From Arcobacter sp. CECT 8986 (GTDB lineage: Bacteria; Campylobacterota; Campylobacteria; Campylobacterales; Arcobacteraceae), in assembly GCF_004116725.1 (NCBI RefSeq), contig NZ_PDKG01000007.1, positions 62,001 to 126,000 of the forward strand: a stretch of 64,000 bases of DNA, read 5' to 3'. The position numbers were made by a program, and so were the translations under genes. The notes beneath the pieces were generated by a model. That model did no database searches. It was not told the DNA's origin and worked only from the letters and a program-made list of their open reading frames with translations. Shown one piece after another: positions 8,320-15,550 of this stretch (its first letter is position 1; each line of letters begins with the position of its first letter).

Positions 8320-8687
8320 TTCAATATAGACCTATATATTATCCCATCAATTTGATTTTTTGCAATTTCTATAAATTCATCATTTATTTCAATAATTGCC
8401 AATATTTTAGAATCAAACATATAATTATCTGCAACTTCTTGAATATCTTTTGATAAATTTTTTTCACAAATTATATATTTTGCACTTAATGCATTTGCAT
8501 ATATTGCTTCTTTTAAATCATTTATAACAACAGCATATGATAAAGAGTTTTTAGAGCAATACTCAACCATATTTTGTTGATAATCAAATAAAACCAATGT
8601 ATTTGATTTTGTATTTAAAAAATCATTTATATCTTTTACTTTTTGAATCTCTTCAAAAGGAATATTTTCATCACCTATTAAAATCAT
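8316..8687 (-). CDS. Conserved hypothetical protein (123 residues)
   Basis: No family is recognised with confidence. The sequence alternates hydrophobic strands and helices (TLVLFDYQQN, SYAVVINDL, AKYIICEK, ILAIIEIND), suggesting a small alpha/beta cytosolic protein, perhaps with a Rossmann-like or receiver-like fold. There is no signal peptide or membrane helix. It overlaps the tetraheme cytochrome gene by 4 bases and starts 9 bases after the zinc-ribbon membrane protein gene, so it is inside a tight leftward operon ribA-rsmG-PP0621-this-cytochrome. Confidence 0.75.
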   Translation of the reverse strand: MILIGDENIPFEEIQKVKDINDFLNTKSNTLVLFDYQQNMVEYCSKNSLSYAVVINDLKEAIYANALSAKYIICEKNLSKDIQEVADNYMFDSKILAIIEINDEFIEIAKNQIDGIIYRSILK

Positions 8688-8696
8688 TTTTATTAC

Positions 8697-8915
8697 CTAT
8701 TTATTTAAACACTCTGATGAACAGAAATATTTTCCATTACTTAATATACCCTCTTTTTTAGAAACATATGTTCCACAAGTTGGGCACTCTACCATAACAT
8801 CTTCTATGTTTTCATCTCTTACATTTTTATTAATAGTCTTCTCTCTACTTTTTTTAAAAAAAAGTGTATACACTATAAATAATACTGCTAATACTGCTAT
8901 TAGTTTAAATATCAT
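8697..8915 (-). CDS. PP0621-type small membrane protein with zinc-binding tail
   Basis: The 72-residue protein has one N-terminal transmembrane helix (IFKLIAVLAVLFIVYTLFF) and a C-terminal metal site: CPTCGTYV, then about 15 residues on, FCSSEC. The combination of one helix, a basic linker and the CxxCGxYVSxxEG...YFCSxEC pattern is that of the PP0621 family, whose function is not known. The first codon overlaps the end of rsmG by 4 bases (ATGA), indicating coupled translation with the methyltransferase gene. Confidence 0.8.
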   Translation of the reverse strand: MIFKLIAVLAVLFIVYTLFFKKSREKTINKNVRDENIEDVMVECPTCGTYVSKKEGILSNGKYFCSSECLNK

Positions 8916-9499
8916 TGCTTACCTTTATAATACAAATAGTTTCTATCTTTTCTTTTTATAATTTTTATTTTTTCAATTTTAGCTTGAGCTATTTCATCTT
9001 CTAACATACTTCCTTTATAAAAAAGGAAATTGCAATTTTGCTCTATAATATTCTTTGTCAAATCCAATAACAAAGAAGTATTTGTAACTGCTCTTGATGT
9101 AACTAAATCAACTTTTATATCTTCTACTTGTTCTACTCTTTTACAAAGAACTTCTACATTATTTAAACCCAAAGTATTTTTAACAAAATTCAAAAAAGCA
9201 ACTCTTTTTACTCTTGGTTCTATTAAATAACATTTTTTATGAGGTTTTGCCATAGCTAGGATAAGTCCTGGATAACCTGCACCTGTTCCAATATCAGCAA
9301 AACTTTGAAAATCATCAATAAAAGATAATGGATAAACAGAATCTATTATATTTTCATAAATATCTTCATCTTTTAAACTTCCACTTAGATTATGAATCTT
9401 ACCCCACTTTTGTAATAACTCTACAAAAGTACTACATCTTTTCAAAAAATCTTCATCAAAAATAAGATTCTCTTTTTCTAATAACTCTTTTAATTGCAT
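8912..9499 (-). CDS. rsmG: 16S rRNA (guanine(527)-N(7))-methyltransferase
   Basis: The 195-residue protein has the SAM-binding segment FADIGTGAGYPGLILA and later LIEPRVKRVAFLNF and VTSRAV, all typical of RsmG (GidB). RsmG methylates G527 of 16S rRNA; loss of it gives low-level streptomycin resistance in other bacteria. It is near the usual length of about 190-210 residues. It starts on the last base of ribA (overlap of 1) and is followed by the PP0621 gene with a 4-base overlap, so the three are one transcript. Confidence 0.95.
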   Translation of the reverse strand: MQLKELLEKENLIFDEDFLKRCSTFVELLQKWGKIHNLSGSLKDEDIYENIIDSVYPLSFIDDFQSFADIGTGAGYPGLILAMAKPHKKCYLIEPRVKRVAFLNFVKNTLGLNNVEVLCKRVEQVEDIKVDLVTSRAVTNTSLLLDLTKNIIEQNCNFLFYKGSMLEDEIAQAKIEKIKIIKRKDRNYLYYKGKQ

Positions 9500-10080
9500 T
9501 ATAGAAGATGTCCCATTTTTGATTTTTTTGTATTTAAATAAAATTGATTGTATTTATTTGCTTTTGTAATTGAAGGGATTCTTTGTGTAATTTCAACTCC
9601 AATAGATTTAACAAAATCTATTTTTTCTGGATTATTTGTTATTAATTTAATTTTATTTACATTTAAATCTTTAAATATATATTCAATAACACTATAATCT
9701 CTTTCATCTTCTTTAAAACCTAATTCTAGATTTGCTTCAATAGTATTTCTACCTTGGTCTTGTAAAGCATATGCATTCACTTTATTTAGTAAACCTATAT
9801 TTCTTCCTTCTTGTCTATGATAAATAATCAAACCACCCTCTTTAGCAATAAAATCCATTGCTAATTGAAGCTGATTTTGACAATCACACTTTAAACTTCC
9901 TAAGGTATCTCCTGTTAAACACTCTGAGTGAATTCTTACATAAGGAGATTCAATTTCTTCAAAATTAGGAGTCATAATTGCAAGGTGTTCTTGGTTTGTA
10001 TCTAAGTCTTTATAAGCTTTTATTTTGAATTGTCCATATTTTGTAGGTAGGTTAGCAATATTTGATTGTTTTATATTCAT
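9499..10080 (-). CDS. ribA: GTP cyclohydrolase II
   Basis: The 193-residue enzyme carries the three-Cys zinc site in CLTGDTLGSLKCDC and the active-site segment YHRQEGRNIGL. It converts GTP to 2,5-diamino-6-ribosylamino-pyrimidinone phosphate, formate and pyrophosphate, the first step of riboflavin synthesis. It is a stand-alone RibA, without the RibB domain fused in many bacteria. It is the first gene of the leftward operon and diverges from hemB with 59 bases between the starts; a minus-strand TATAAT at 10116-10121 is a likely promoter. Confidence 0.95.
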   Translation of the reverse strand: MNIKQSNIANLPTKYGQFKIKAYKDLDTNQEHLAIMTPNFEEIESPYVRIHSECLTGDTLGSLKCDCQNQLQLAMDFIAKEGGLIIYHRQEGRNIGLLNKVNAYALQDQGRNTIEANLELGFKEDERDYSVIEYIFKDLNVNKIKLITNNPEKIDFVKSIGVEITQRIPSITKANKYNQFYLNTKKSKMGHLL

Positions 10081-10094
10081 TCGCTTTTAAACCT

Positions 10095-10121
10095 TATAAT
10101 GATAAAATAATCACGATTATA
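10095..10121. promoter_or_regulatory. Divergent promoters of ribA and hemB
   Basis: A plus-strand TATAAT (10095-10100) lies 40 bases before hemB and a minus-strand TATAAT (10121 to 10116) lies 36 bases before ribA. Both give leaders of about 30 bases. The two -10 boxes are only 15 bases apart, so the promoters overlap and may compete. Confidence 0.5.
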
Positions 10122-10139
10122 TCTAACAAAGGTAAAAAT

Positions 10140-11114
10140 ATGTTTAAACGATTTAGAAGATTAAGAATAAACGAAAATTTAAGAAATTTAGTACAAGAGA
10201 CAACTTTATCAAAAAATGATTTTATTTATCCATTATTTGTAAGAGAAGGTGAAAATATTAAAACTGAAGTTGAATCAATGCCAGGTGTGTATCAAATGAG
10301 TATTGATGAAATTTTAAAAGAGTGTGAATATATCTATTCAATTGGTCTAAAATCAATAATTTTATTTGGTATTCCGGATGTAAAAGATTCAGTTGGTAGT
10401 GAGTGTTTATGCGAAAATAGTATTATTGCTAGAACTATAAAAGCAATTAAAGCAAAATTTCCAGATATGTTTATAGTTACAGATTTATGTTTTTGTGAAT
10501 ATACAGACCATGGACACTGCGGTATTTTAGACCCAGTAACACAAACAGTTGATAATGATAAAACATTAGAAATTTCTGCGCAACAAGCAATTGTTCATGC
10601 AAAAGCAGGTGCAGATATGATTGCTCCTAGTGGAATGATGGATGGGATTATTGAGACACTAAGAACTGCTTTAGATGAAAATGGATTTAAAGATTTACCA
10701 ATTATGGCATACTCTACTAAATTTGCTAGTGCTTATTATGGACCATTTAGAGATGTTGCAGAATCAACTCCTTCTTTTGGGGATAGAAGAAGTTATCAAA
10801 TGAATCCAGCAAATAGATTAGAAGCATTAGAAGAATCTTTAGAAGATGAAAAACAAGGTGCTGATATTCTTATGGTTAAACCTGCACTTGCATTTATGGA
10901 TGTAATTAGAGATTTAAGAAATAATTCTAACTTACCAGTTTGCGCTTATAATGTAAGTGGAGAATATGCTATGCTTAAACACGCAGGTCTTGCAGGTCTT
11001 GTTGATTATGAAAGAATAATGCTTGAAACATTAATTGGATTTAAAAGAGCTGGTGCAGATATTATTATTACATATCATGCAAAAGAAGCTTGCGAATATT
11101 TAAATAAGAACTAA
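10140..11114 (+). CDS. hemB: Porphobilinogen synthase (delta-aminolevulinate dehydratase)
   Basis: The 324-residue enzyme condenses two 5-aminolevulinate molecules to porphobilinogen in heme synthesis. It shows the Cys-rich metal site DLCFCEYTDHGHCG, so it probably binds zinc, the Schiff-base lysines in STKFASAYYGPFR and MVKPALAF, and the SGEYAM segment. The open frame extends upstream to 10062, but the ATG at 10140 is preferred because it follows AAAGG at 10128-10132 and gives the typical N-terminus MFKRFRRLR. A PAS kinase gene follows after one base, an unusual partner for hemB. Confidence 0.96.
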   Translation: MFKRFRRLRINENLRNLVQETTLSKNDFIYPLFVREGENIKTEVESMPGVYQMSIDEILKECEYIYSIGLKSIILFGIPDVKDSVGSECLCENSIIARTIKAIKAKFPDMFIVTDLCFCEYTDHGHCGILDPVTQTVDNDKTLEISAQQAIVHAKAGADMIAPSGMMDGIIETLRTALDENGFKDLPIMAYSTKFASAYYGPFRDVAESTPSFGDRRSYQMNPANRLEALEESLEDEKQGADILMVKPALAFMDVIRDLRNNSNLPVCAYNVSGEYAMLKHAGLAGLVDYERIMLETLIGFKRAGADIIITYHAKEACEYLNKN

Positions 11115-11115
11115 T

Positions 11116-12336
11116 ATGAAGAAAAATACAAATACTTATCAACAGGCAATAGAAAACAGTAATATAGTTTCAAAAACTGATATAAATGGAATAATAACAT
11201 TTGTAAATGATGAGTTTTGTAAAATTTCTGGTTATACTAAAGAGGAATTATTAGGGAAAAATCACAATATTGTGAGACACCCTGATGTTCCAAAAGAACA
11301 TTTTCACATCTTGTGGGAAACAATTAAACAAAAAAGACAAACATATAAATCAACAGTTAAAAACTTAACAAAAGATGGAAGAAGTGTCTATTTAAATACA
11401 ACAATTACTCCTATATTAGATGAATTTGATGATATTGAAGAGTTTATTGCAATTCGTTATGATGTAACACAAGAGGTTGAACTAAAAAAAGACTTAGAAA
11501 AAAAAGACAAAGAACTAAAACTACTTAATAAAACTCTTGAGATGAGAGTTCAAGAACAAACAAAACAACTAAAAGAACTAAATCAAAATCTTGAACAAAG
11601 AGTTGAAGAAGAGATAGAAAAAAATAAACAAAAACAAAAAATACTATTTTGGCAATCAAGAATGGCAAGCTTAGGACAAATGCTTGCAAATATTGCACAT
11701 CAATGGAGACAACCTTTAACTGAACTAAATCTTGCTTTATTTAATATGAAAAAATCTGCTGTAAAAAATGAGATGGAAGATATTTCTAAGTATTACAATG
11801 ATAGTAAAGAGATAATAGCAAATATGTCTCAAACAATTGATGATTTTTCAAACTTCTTTAATCCAAACAAAGAGAAGAAAAAATTTGATTTAAAAAGTGC
11901 TTTAGAAGAGAGTCTTAATATAAGTAAGAAACTAATTCAAAAAGAGAATATTATAATAAAAAAAGATTATATTGATGTTGAGGTTTTTGGAGTATCAAAT
12001 GAATTATCTCAAGTTATAATAAACTTTCTACAAAACTCTGCACATGCTTTTAATAAGAACAATGTAAAAAATAGAATTATTTCTATTGAAATAAAAAAAA
12101 TTATTCAAGATAATCATGAATTTGCACAAGTGTTATTTTTAGATAATGCAATGGGTGTAAATGAAAAAACACTTGATAAAATATTTGAGCCATATTTCAC
12201 TACAAAACACCAAAGTAATGGTACAGGGCTAGGATTATTCATGTCTAAAATGATAATTGAGAAAAGTCTAAATGGAAATATCATTGCACAAAACTTTAAA
12301 AATGGATTACTTTTTACAATAAATTTACCATTATAA
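11116..12336 (+). CDS. PAS-domain sensor histidine kinase with Aer-type PAS
   Basis: The 406-residue soluble kinase has an N-terminal PAS domain (about 10-120) with the Aer-like signature GKNHNIVRHPDVPKEHF, a long coiled coil (about 125-175), a phosphorylation box IAHQWRQPLTEL, and an ATPase domain with the N box (NFLQNSAHAF), a D box reading DNAMGVNE rather than DxGxG, and a GTGLGLFMSK G2 box. Aer-type PAS domains commonly bind FAD and report redox state; that is inferred here. There is no membrane helix, so it senses inside the cell. It starts 1 base after hemB, suggesting co-transcription. The nearest response regulator is at 14071. Confidence 0.9.
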   Translation: MKKNTNTYQQAIENSNIVSKTDINGIITFVNDEFCKISGYTKEELLGKNHNIVRHPDVPKEHFHILWETIKQKRQTYKSTVKNLTKDGRSVYLNTTITPILDEFDDIEEFIAIRYDVTQEVELKKDLEKKDKELKLLNKTLEMRVQEQTKQLKELNQNLEQRVEEEIEKNKQKQKILFWQSRMASLGQMLANIAHQWRQPLTELNLALFNMKKSAVKNEMEDISKYYNDSKEIIANMSQTIDDFSNFFNPNKEKKKFDLKSALEESLNISKKLIQKENIIIKKDYIDVEVFGVSNELSQVIINFLQNSAHAFNKNNVKNRIISIEIKKIIQDNHEFAQVLFLDNAMGVNEKTLDKIFEPYFTTKHQSNGTGLGLFMSKMIIEKSLNGNIIAQNFKNGLLFTINLPL

Positions 12337-12405
12337 AATTATTTTTTTATTTTTGACACCATTGAGCTACCCTTTAGTAGTATATTTACAACTAAGGAGT
12401 ATATT

Positions 12406-12585
12406 ATGAAAAATTTAACACTATTATTATCTACATTATTTATATTCTTCGTGGGTTGTAGTAAAGACATATCAAAATATTCAAAAGATGAATGCATAGA
12501 AAATGGATACAAATATAAAAAAGTAAAAGCTATGAATTATTTAACTGGGAAATATGTAATAAGAGAAGTTTGTACACAGAAGTAA
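12406..12585 (+). CDS. Small lipoprotein (59 residues)
   Basis: A short plus-strand ORF with AAGGAG at 12394-12399, six bases before the ATG. MKNLTLLLSTLFIFFVGC is a lipoprotein signal ending in the lipobox FVGC, so Cys18 would be the lipidated residue. The mature part of about 42 residues has two further Cys (30 and 56) that could form a disulfide, and a lysine-rich middle. No family is recognised. A hairpin and T run directly after the stop suggest a monocistronic transcript. Proposed location: periplasm, anchored to a membrane. Confidence 0.72.
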   Translation: MKNLTLLLSTLFIFFVGCSKDISKYSKDECIENGYKYKKVKAMNYLTGKYVIREVCTQK

Positions 12586-12610
12586 GTTTTAAACTTACTT
12601 CTTATTTTTT
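12580..12610 (+). terminator. Intrinsic terminator after the small lipoprotein gene
   Basis: AAGTAAGTTT and AAACTTACTT pair around the stop codon of the lipoprotein gene and are followed by CTTATTTTTT. The T run lies on the plus strand, so it acts on the rightward transcript; it overlaps the end of the convergent 69-residue gene. Confidence 0.65.
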
Positions 12611-12811
12611 AGCTAATACTGCATCACATAATTTTGCCACTTCAAACATTTGTAATCTTAATGTTCTTTCAACAATACTTGTCATGCTTATATTTTTTTC
12701 AATAACTATTTGTGATGCTTTGTCAAAATTTCTTTCATATTTTATTGATCTAACAATTTCAACTATTGCTTCAGAAAGTTCTGAATTTCTTTGAACATCT
12801 TGTGCATCCAT
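12602..12811 (-). CDS. Conserved hypothetical protein (69 residues)
   Basis: This small soluble protein is predicted to be mostly helical, with a run of acidic and basic residues (IVEIVRSIKYERNFDKA) and no Cys, signal or membrane segment. It starts 7 bases after gshB and therefore probably shares its transcript. No family is recognised. The plus-strand frame across the same bases is a shadow with no ribosome site. The reading frame keeps a normal codon pattern for this genome. Confidence 0.65.
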   Translation of the reverse strand: MDAQDVQRNSELSEAIVEIVRSIKYERNFDKASQIVIEKNISMTSIVERTLRLQMFEVAKLCDAVLAKK

Positions 12812-12818
12812 AGCAAAA

Positions 12819-13850
12819 CTACTCCCTTAATTCATTTAGTCTTTTAAGTAAATACTCTAATTCTGCTCTTTTTTCTATTTTTTCTTCAACTTTTTCTTCT
12901 AAAAAGTCCACAACATTTTGGTGAAGTTTTAATTTATTTAATTTATTTATATTTGTTATTCCACCTGGATTTAGTACATTAACTTCAAGAATTTTATCGC
13001 CAATCATATCTAAACCTACAAAATATAATCCATCTGCAAGTAATTTAGCTCCGATTTTTCTACAAACATTCTTTTGACTTTCTGTTAATGTATATTTATG
13101 TGCTGTTCCACCTGCTTGAATATTTGCTCTAATTTCACCAACAGCTGGTTTTCTATGATATGCACCTAAATATTTTCCATTTAACATTAAAACTCTAACA
13201 TCACCATTTTCTGCACCTTGAATGTACTCTTGTAAAATTACATATTTATCACCTGATTTATCAATATAAAAATCAAGCAGTGAGTTGATATTAGATTTTG
13301 CATTTTTTTCTAATACAATAACACCTTTTCCGCCTGAACCATCAAGTGGTTTTAAAATTAATTTTTCATTTGGTGATTCTTCAATAATTTTATTTATATA
13401 TTTTTTACTTCCAGATACATGTGTTACAGGTAAAAATGTATTATTAGGGTCATGAAATGTTGTTGTATATAATTTATTATTTGCTTTTCTAATTCCATCT
13501 ACATCATTAATAATTACAGTTTCATCTTTTATTGCATCTAAAAAGTTTAATACTAATGGATTTATCGGAGGATCTTTTCTTAGCATAATACAATCAAATG
13601 CATGAAGAGCAGTAAGCTTCTTTTCAAACTCAACTTTTTTATAAAATGTTGTAATATTTTCTGGAATCTTCTCCATATCTTTAATTGTCAAAATAAAGCC
13701 ATGTACAATGTTATTTCTAACTGTTAAATTATTTGTGTAAAGAATTGATACTTTATGATTTCTTTTAATACATTCTCTAATAATTGTTAATGTTGAACTT
13801 TTAAGTGGCTCTATATTATCCCAATGCTCAATGATAAAACCTACGTGCAT
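12819..13850 (-). CDS. gshB: Glutathione synthase
   Basis: The 343-residue ATP-grasp protein has LKPLDGSGGKGVIVLEK as the ATP-binding loop, VILQEYIQGAENGDVRVLM, the RKPAVGEIRANIQAGG segment and the metal-binding EVNVLNPGG, all characteristic of bacterial GshB. It joins gamma-glutamylcysteine and glycine to make glutathione. GshA is not in the window. It is slightly longer than the usual 315 residues because of a charged helical C-terminus. The ribosome site AGAGGA precedes the ATG and a minus-strand TATAAT lies at 13887-13892. Confidence 0.93.
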   Translation of the reverse strand: MHVGFIIEHWDNIEPLKSSTLTIIRECIKRNHKVSILYTNNLTVRNNIVHGFILTIKDMEKIPENITTFYKKVEFEKKLTALHAFDCIMLRKDPPINPLVLNFLDAIKDETVIINDVDGIRKANNKLYTTTFHDPNNTFLPVTHVSGSKKYINKIIEESPNEKLILKPLDGSGGKGVIVLEKNAKSNINSLLDFYIDKSGDKYVILQEYIQGAENGDVRVLMLNGKYLGAYHRKPAVGEIRANIQAGGTAHKYTLTESQKNVCRKIGAKLLADGLYFVGLDMIGDKILEVNVLNPGGITNINKLNKLKLHQNVVDFLEEKVEEKIEKRAELEYLLKRLNELRE

Positions 13851-13886
13851 TTTTTCCTCTTTTATAAAATAAATTTGCTAATTGAT

Positions 13887-13892
13887 ATTATA
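13887..13892 (-). promoter_or_regulatory. Putative -10 box of gshB
   Basis: The minus strand reads TATAAT 37 bases before the gshB ATG, predicting a leader of about 30 bases that includes the AGAGGA ribosome site. No -35 box is evident, as usual in this group. Confidence 0.45.
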
Positions 13893-14029
13893 CATCATTT
13901 TTTCTAACTTATAAACTAAAATATAGCTTAATAGGTCTAAAACTCCATATATAGGCTTTTTTTACACTTTATTTTCAAAAAAAAGTAATTTTGAAATACA
14001 ATTTTTATCTATTTTTTAAAAAAAAATTC

Positions 14030-14035
14030 TATAAT
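14030..14035 (+). promoter_or_regulatory. Putative -10 box of the response regulator gene
   Basis: TATAAT followed by TGC lies 36 bases before the ATG at 14071 and is preceded by a run of A and T. It gives a leader of about 28 bases containing AGGAG at 14061-14065. Confidence 0.5.
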
Positions 14036-14070
14036 TGCTAATTAAAAGATATTTAATCTTAGGAGTATCT

Positions 14071-14760
14071 ATGTCAACTGACAATTTATTAAAAGAGTTT
14101 AAAGTATTGCTTGTTGAAGATGAACAGAATATTGCGAAGTTATTAAAAGAAGCAATAGGAGACTATTTTTTTAGTTTTACACTTGCAAAAGATGGTGAAG
14201 AAGCTATAGAAAAAGTTAAAAACGTTAAACCCGATATTATCATAACTGATATAATGATGCCAAAACTAGATGGTTTGGAAATGACAAAAAAAATAAAAGA
14301 AGAGATTGATGAAGATATTCCTGTTATTGTTTTAAGTGCATTCTCTGAAAAAGAGAGATTATTAAATGCAATTGATATAGGTATAACAAAATACTTTATT
14401 AAACCTTTTGATCCAGAAGAAGTTTTAGAGTATTTAAAAACATTAGTAACAAAACTTGATAAAAAAAGAGTATTTAAATTATCAGATACAATTTATTATG
14501 ATAAAAATAAAAATAATCTATTTAAAGATAATAAAATAGTTAATTTAACAAAAAGAGAAAAAAACTTTCTATTTTTATTAATTAAAAATCACCCAAACAT
14601 TGTAGAAGTAGATAAAATAAAAGATACTTTATGGGAAGGAGAGACTTCTTCTGATGAAAGATTAAGAACTTTTATTAAAAGATTTAGAGCTAAAACTTCA
14701 AAAAATTTAGTGAAAAATATATCTGGGCAAGGTTATTTAATTTCTCCACAAAATATTTAA
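14071..14760 (+). CDS. OmpR-family response regulator
   Basis: The 229-residue protein has a receiver domain (about 10-125) with the acidic pair in LVEDEQ, phospho-acceptor Asp60 in IITDIMMPKLDG and Lys in FIKPF, then a winged-helix DNA-binding domain (about 145-228) with LTKREKNFLFLL and SGQGYLI. The ATG at 14071 is chosen because AGGAG lies 6 bases before it; the frame is open further upstream to 14035 without a ribosome site. No kinase gene is adjacent, so it may serve the PAS kinase at 11116 or another. Its 3' end overlaps nrdG by 24 bases tail to tail. Confidence 0.93.
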   Translation: MSTDNLLKEFKVLLVEDEQNIAKLLKEAIGDYFFSFTLAKDGEEAIEKVKNVKPDIIITDIMMPKLDGLEMTKKIKEEIDEDIPVIVLSAFSEKERLLNAIDIGITKYFIKPFDPEEVLEYLKTLVTKLDKKRVFKLSDTIYYDKNKNNLFKDNKIVNLTKREKNFLFLLIKNHPNIVEVDKIKDTLWEGETSSDERLRTFIKRFRAKTSKNLVKNISGQGYLISPQNI

Positions 14761-15411
14761 CTTATTACTTAAAAGCTCTTTATCAATAGAGTTTTTAGGT
14801 TCTGTTAAATTTGCATAGTTATCTACATTTAAAAAGTTTTGAATATAAAAGTTATTTTTGTATCCTAAATCATATAATTGCTCTATCATTTTGTTTAACT
14901 GTTTTTCATCAATTAAATCTTCATGTAAAGTTGTTCTAACTTCAAAATCAAAATCAATTTTAATAAGATATTTTAATGTTTCAAGAAATTTATCATAAAG
15001 TTTTGAATTTGTAATAGCTTGAAAATTTTCTTCTAATGCTTTAAAATCAAGTGCAATATAATCTAAATAATCATTTTGGATCAACTCTTTTACTAGTTGT
15101 AAGTTTGTTCCATTTGTATCTAGTTTTATTTTAAAGCCCATTGATTTTATTTTTTTGCAAATTGGAAGTAAATCGTGCTTAGTTGCTTCACCACCACTTA
15201 AAACTACAGCATCAAGCAACCCTACTCTTTTTTCTAAAAACTCAAATAAGTCTTTTATTGCATAGTTTCCATCTTTACACTCAATAATATTTGTATTATA
15301 GCAGTACTGGCATCTCATATTGCATGATATAAACCATACAATACAAGATAAGTTGTCTTTATAATCTAATGTTGTGAAAGGTGTAATATCATATATTATT
15401 TTTTTCAACAA
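14737..15411 (-). CDS. nrdG: Anaerobic ribonucleotide reductase activating protein (radical SAM)
   Basis: The 224-residue radical SAM enzyme has the cluster motif CNMRCQYC and a SAM-binding segment VVLSGGEATKHDL. It installs the glycyl radical on NrdD. The N-terminus PFTTLDYKDNLSCIVWF is typical of this activase type. The start is a TTG, either 15411 or 15408, preceded by AAAGGG. It overlaps the 53-residue glycyl-radical gene by about 20 bases and, at its other end, the response regulator gene. It is the last gene of the operon nrdD - small radical subunit - nrdG. Confidence 0.9.
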   Translation of the reverse strand: MLKKIIYDITPFTTLDYKDNLSCIVWFISCNMRCQYCYNTNIIECKDGNYAIKDLFEFLEKRVGLLDAVVLSGGEATKHDLLPICKKIKSMGFKIKLDTNGTNLQLVKELIQNDYLDYIALDFKALEENFQAITNSKLYDKFLETLKYLIKIDFDFEVRTTLHEDLIDEKQLNKMIEQLYDLGYKNNFYIQNFLNVDNYANLTEPKNSIDKELLSNKLNILWRN

Positions 15412-15550
15412 ATTTCACCCTTTGTTTATGTTCACCTTTTTTCCCAATATTAAAACTCTCAACAGGTCTGTGGTATCCCATAACTCTAGTGTAAACTACA
15501 CATCTTGTTCTTTTAGACTCTAAATGTTTTGGTATTATGCTGTTTTGCAT
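15389..15550 (-). CDS. Separate glycyl-radical domain of NrdD (53 residues)
   Basis: A minus-strand ORF from ATG 15550 to TGA 15389-15391 encodes a protein whose centre reads RCVVYTRVMGYHRPVESFN, followed by IGKKGEHKQR. This is the C-terminal glycyl-radical segment that normally ends class III ribonucleotide reductases (RVxGYxRP then a GK-rich tail); Gly25 would carry the radical. The neighbouring nrdD product stops just before this part, after its CPKC zinc half-site. The ORF has its own ribosome site, AAGGA at 15557-15561, six bases before the ATG, and overlaps nrdD by 16 bases in the -1 frame. It is thus translated as a separate subunit that NrdG must activate. Confidence 0.88.
   Translation of the reverse strand: MQNSIIPKHLESKRTRCVVYTRVMGYHRPVESFNIGKKGEHKQRVKFVEKNNI

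Noticed and set aside
10062-10139. Upstream extension of hemB
   Set aside because: The extra 26 residues look nothing like HemB, overlap the ribA start and promoters, and have no ribosome site.
12570-12794. Plus-strand open frame opposite the 69-residue gene
   Set aside because: It starts inside the lipoprotein gene and crosses a terminator; no ribosome site.
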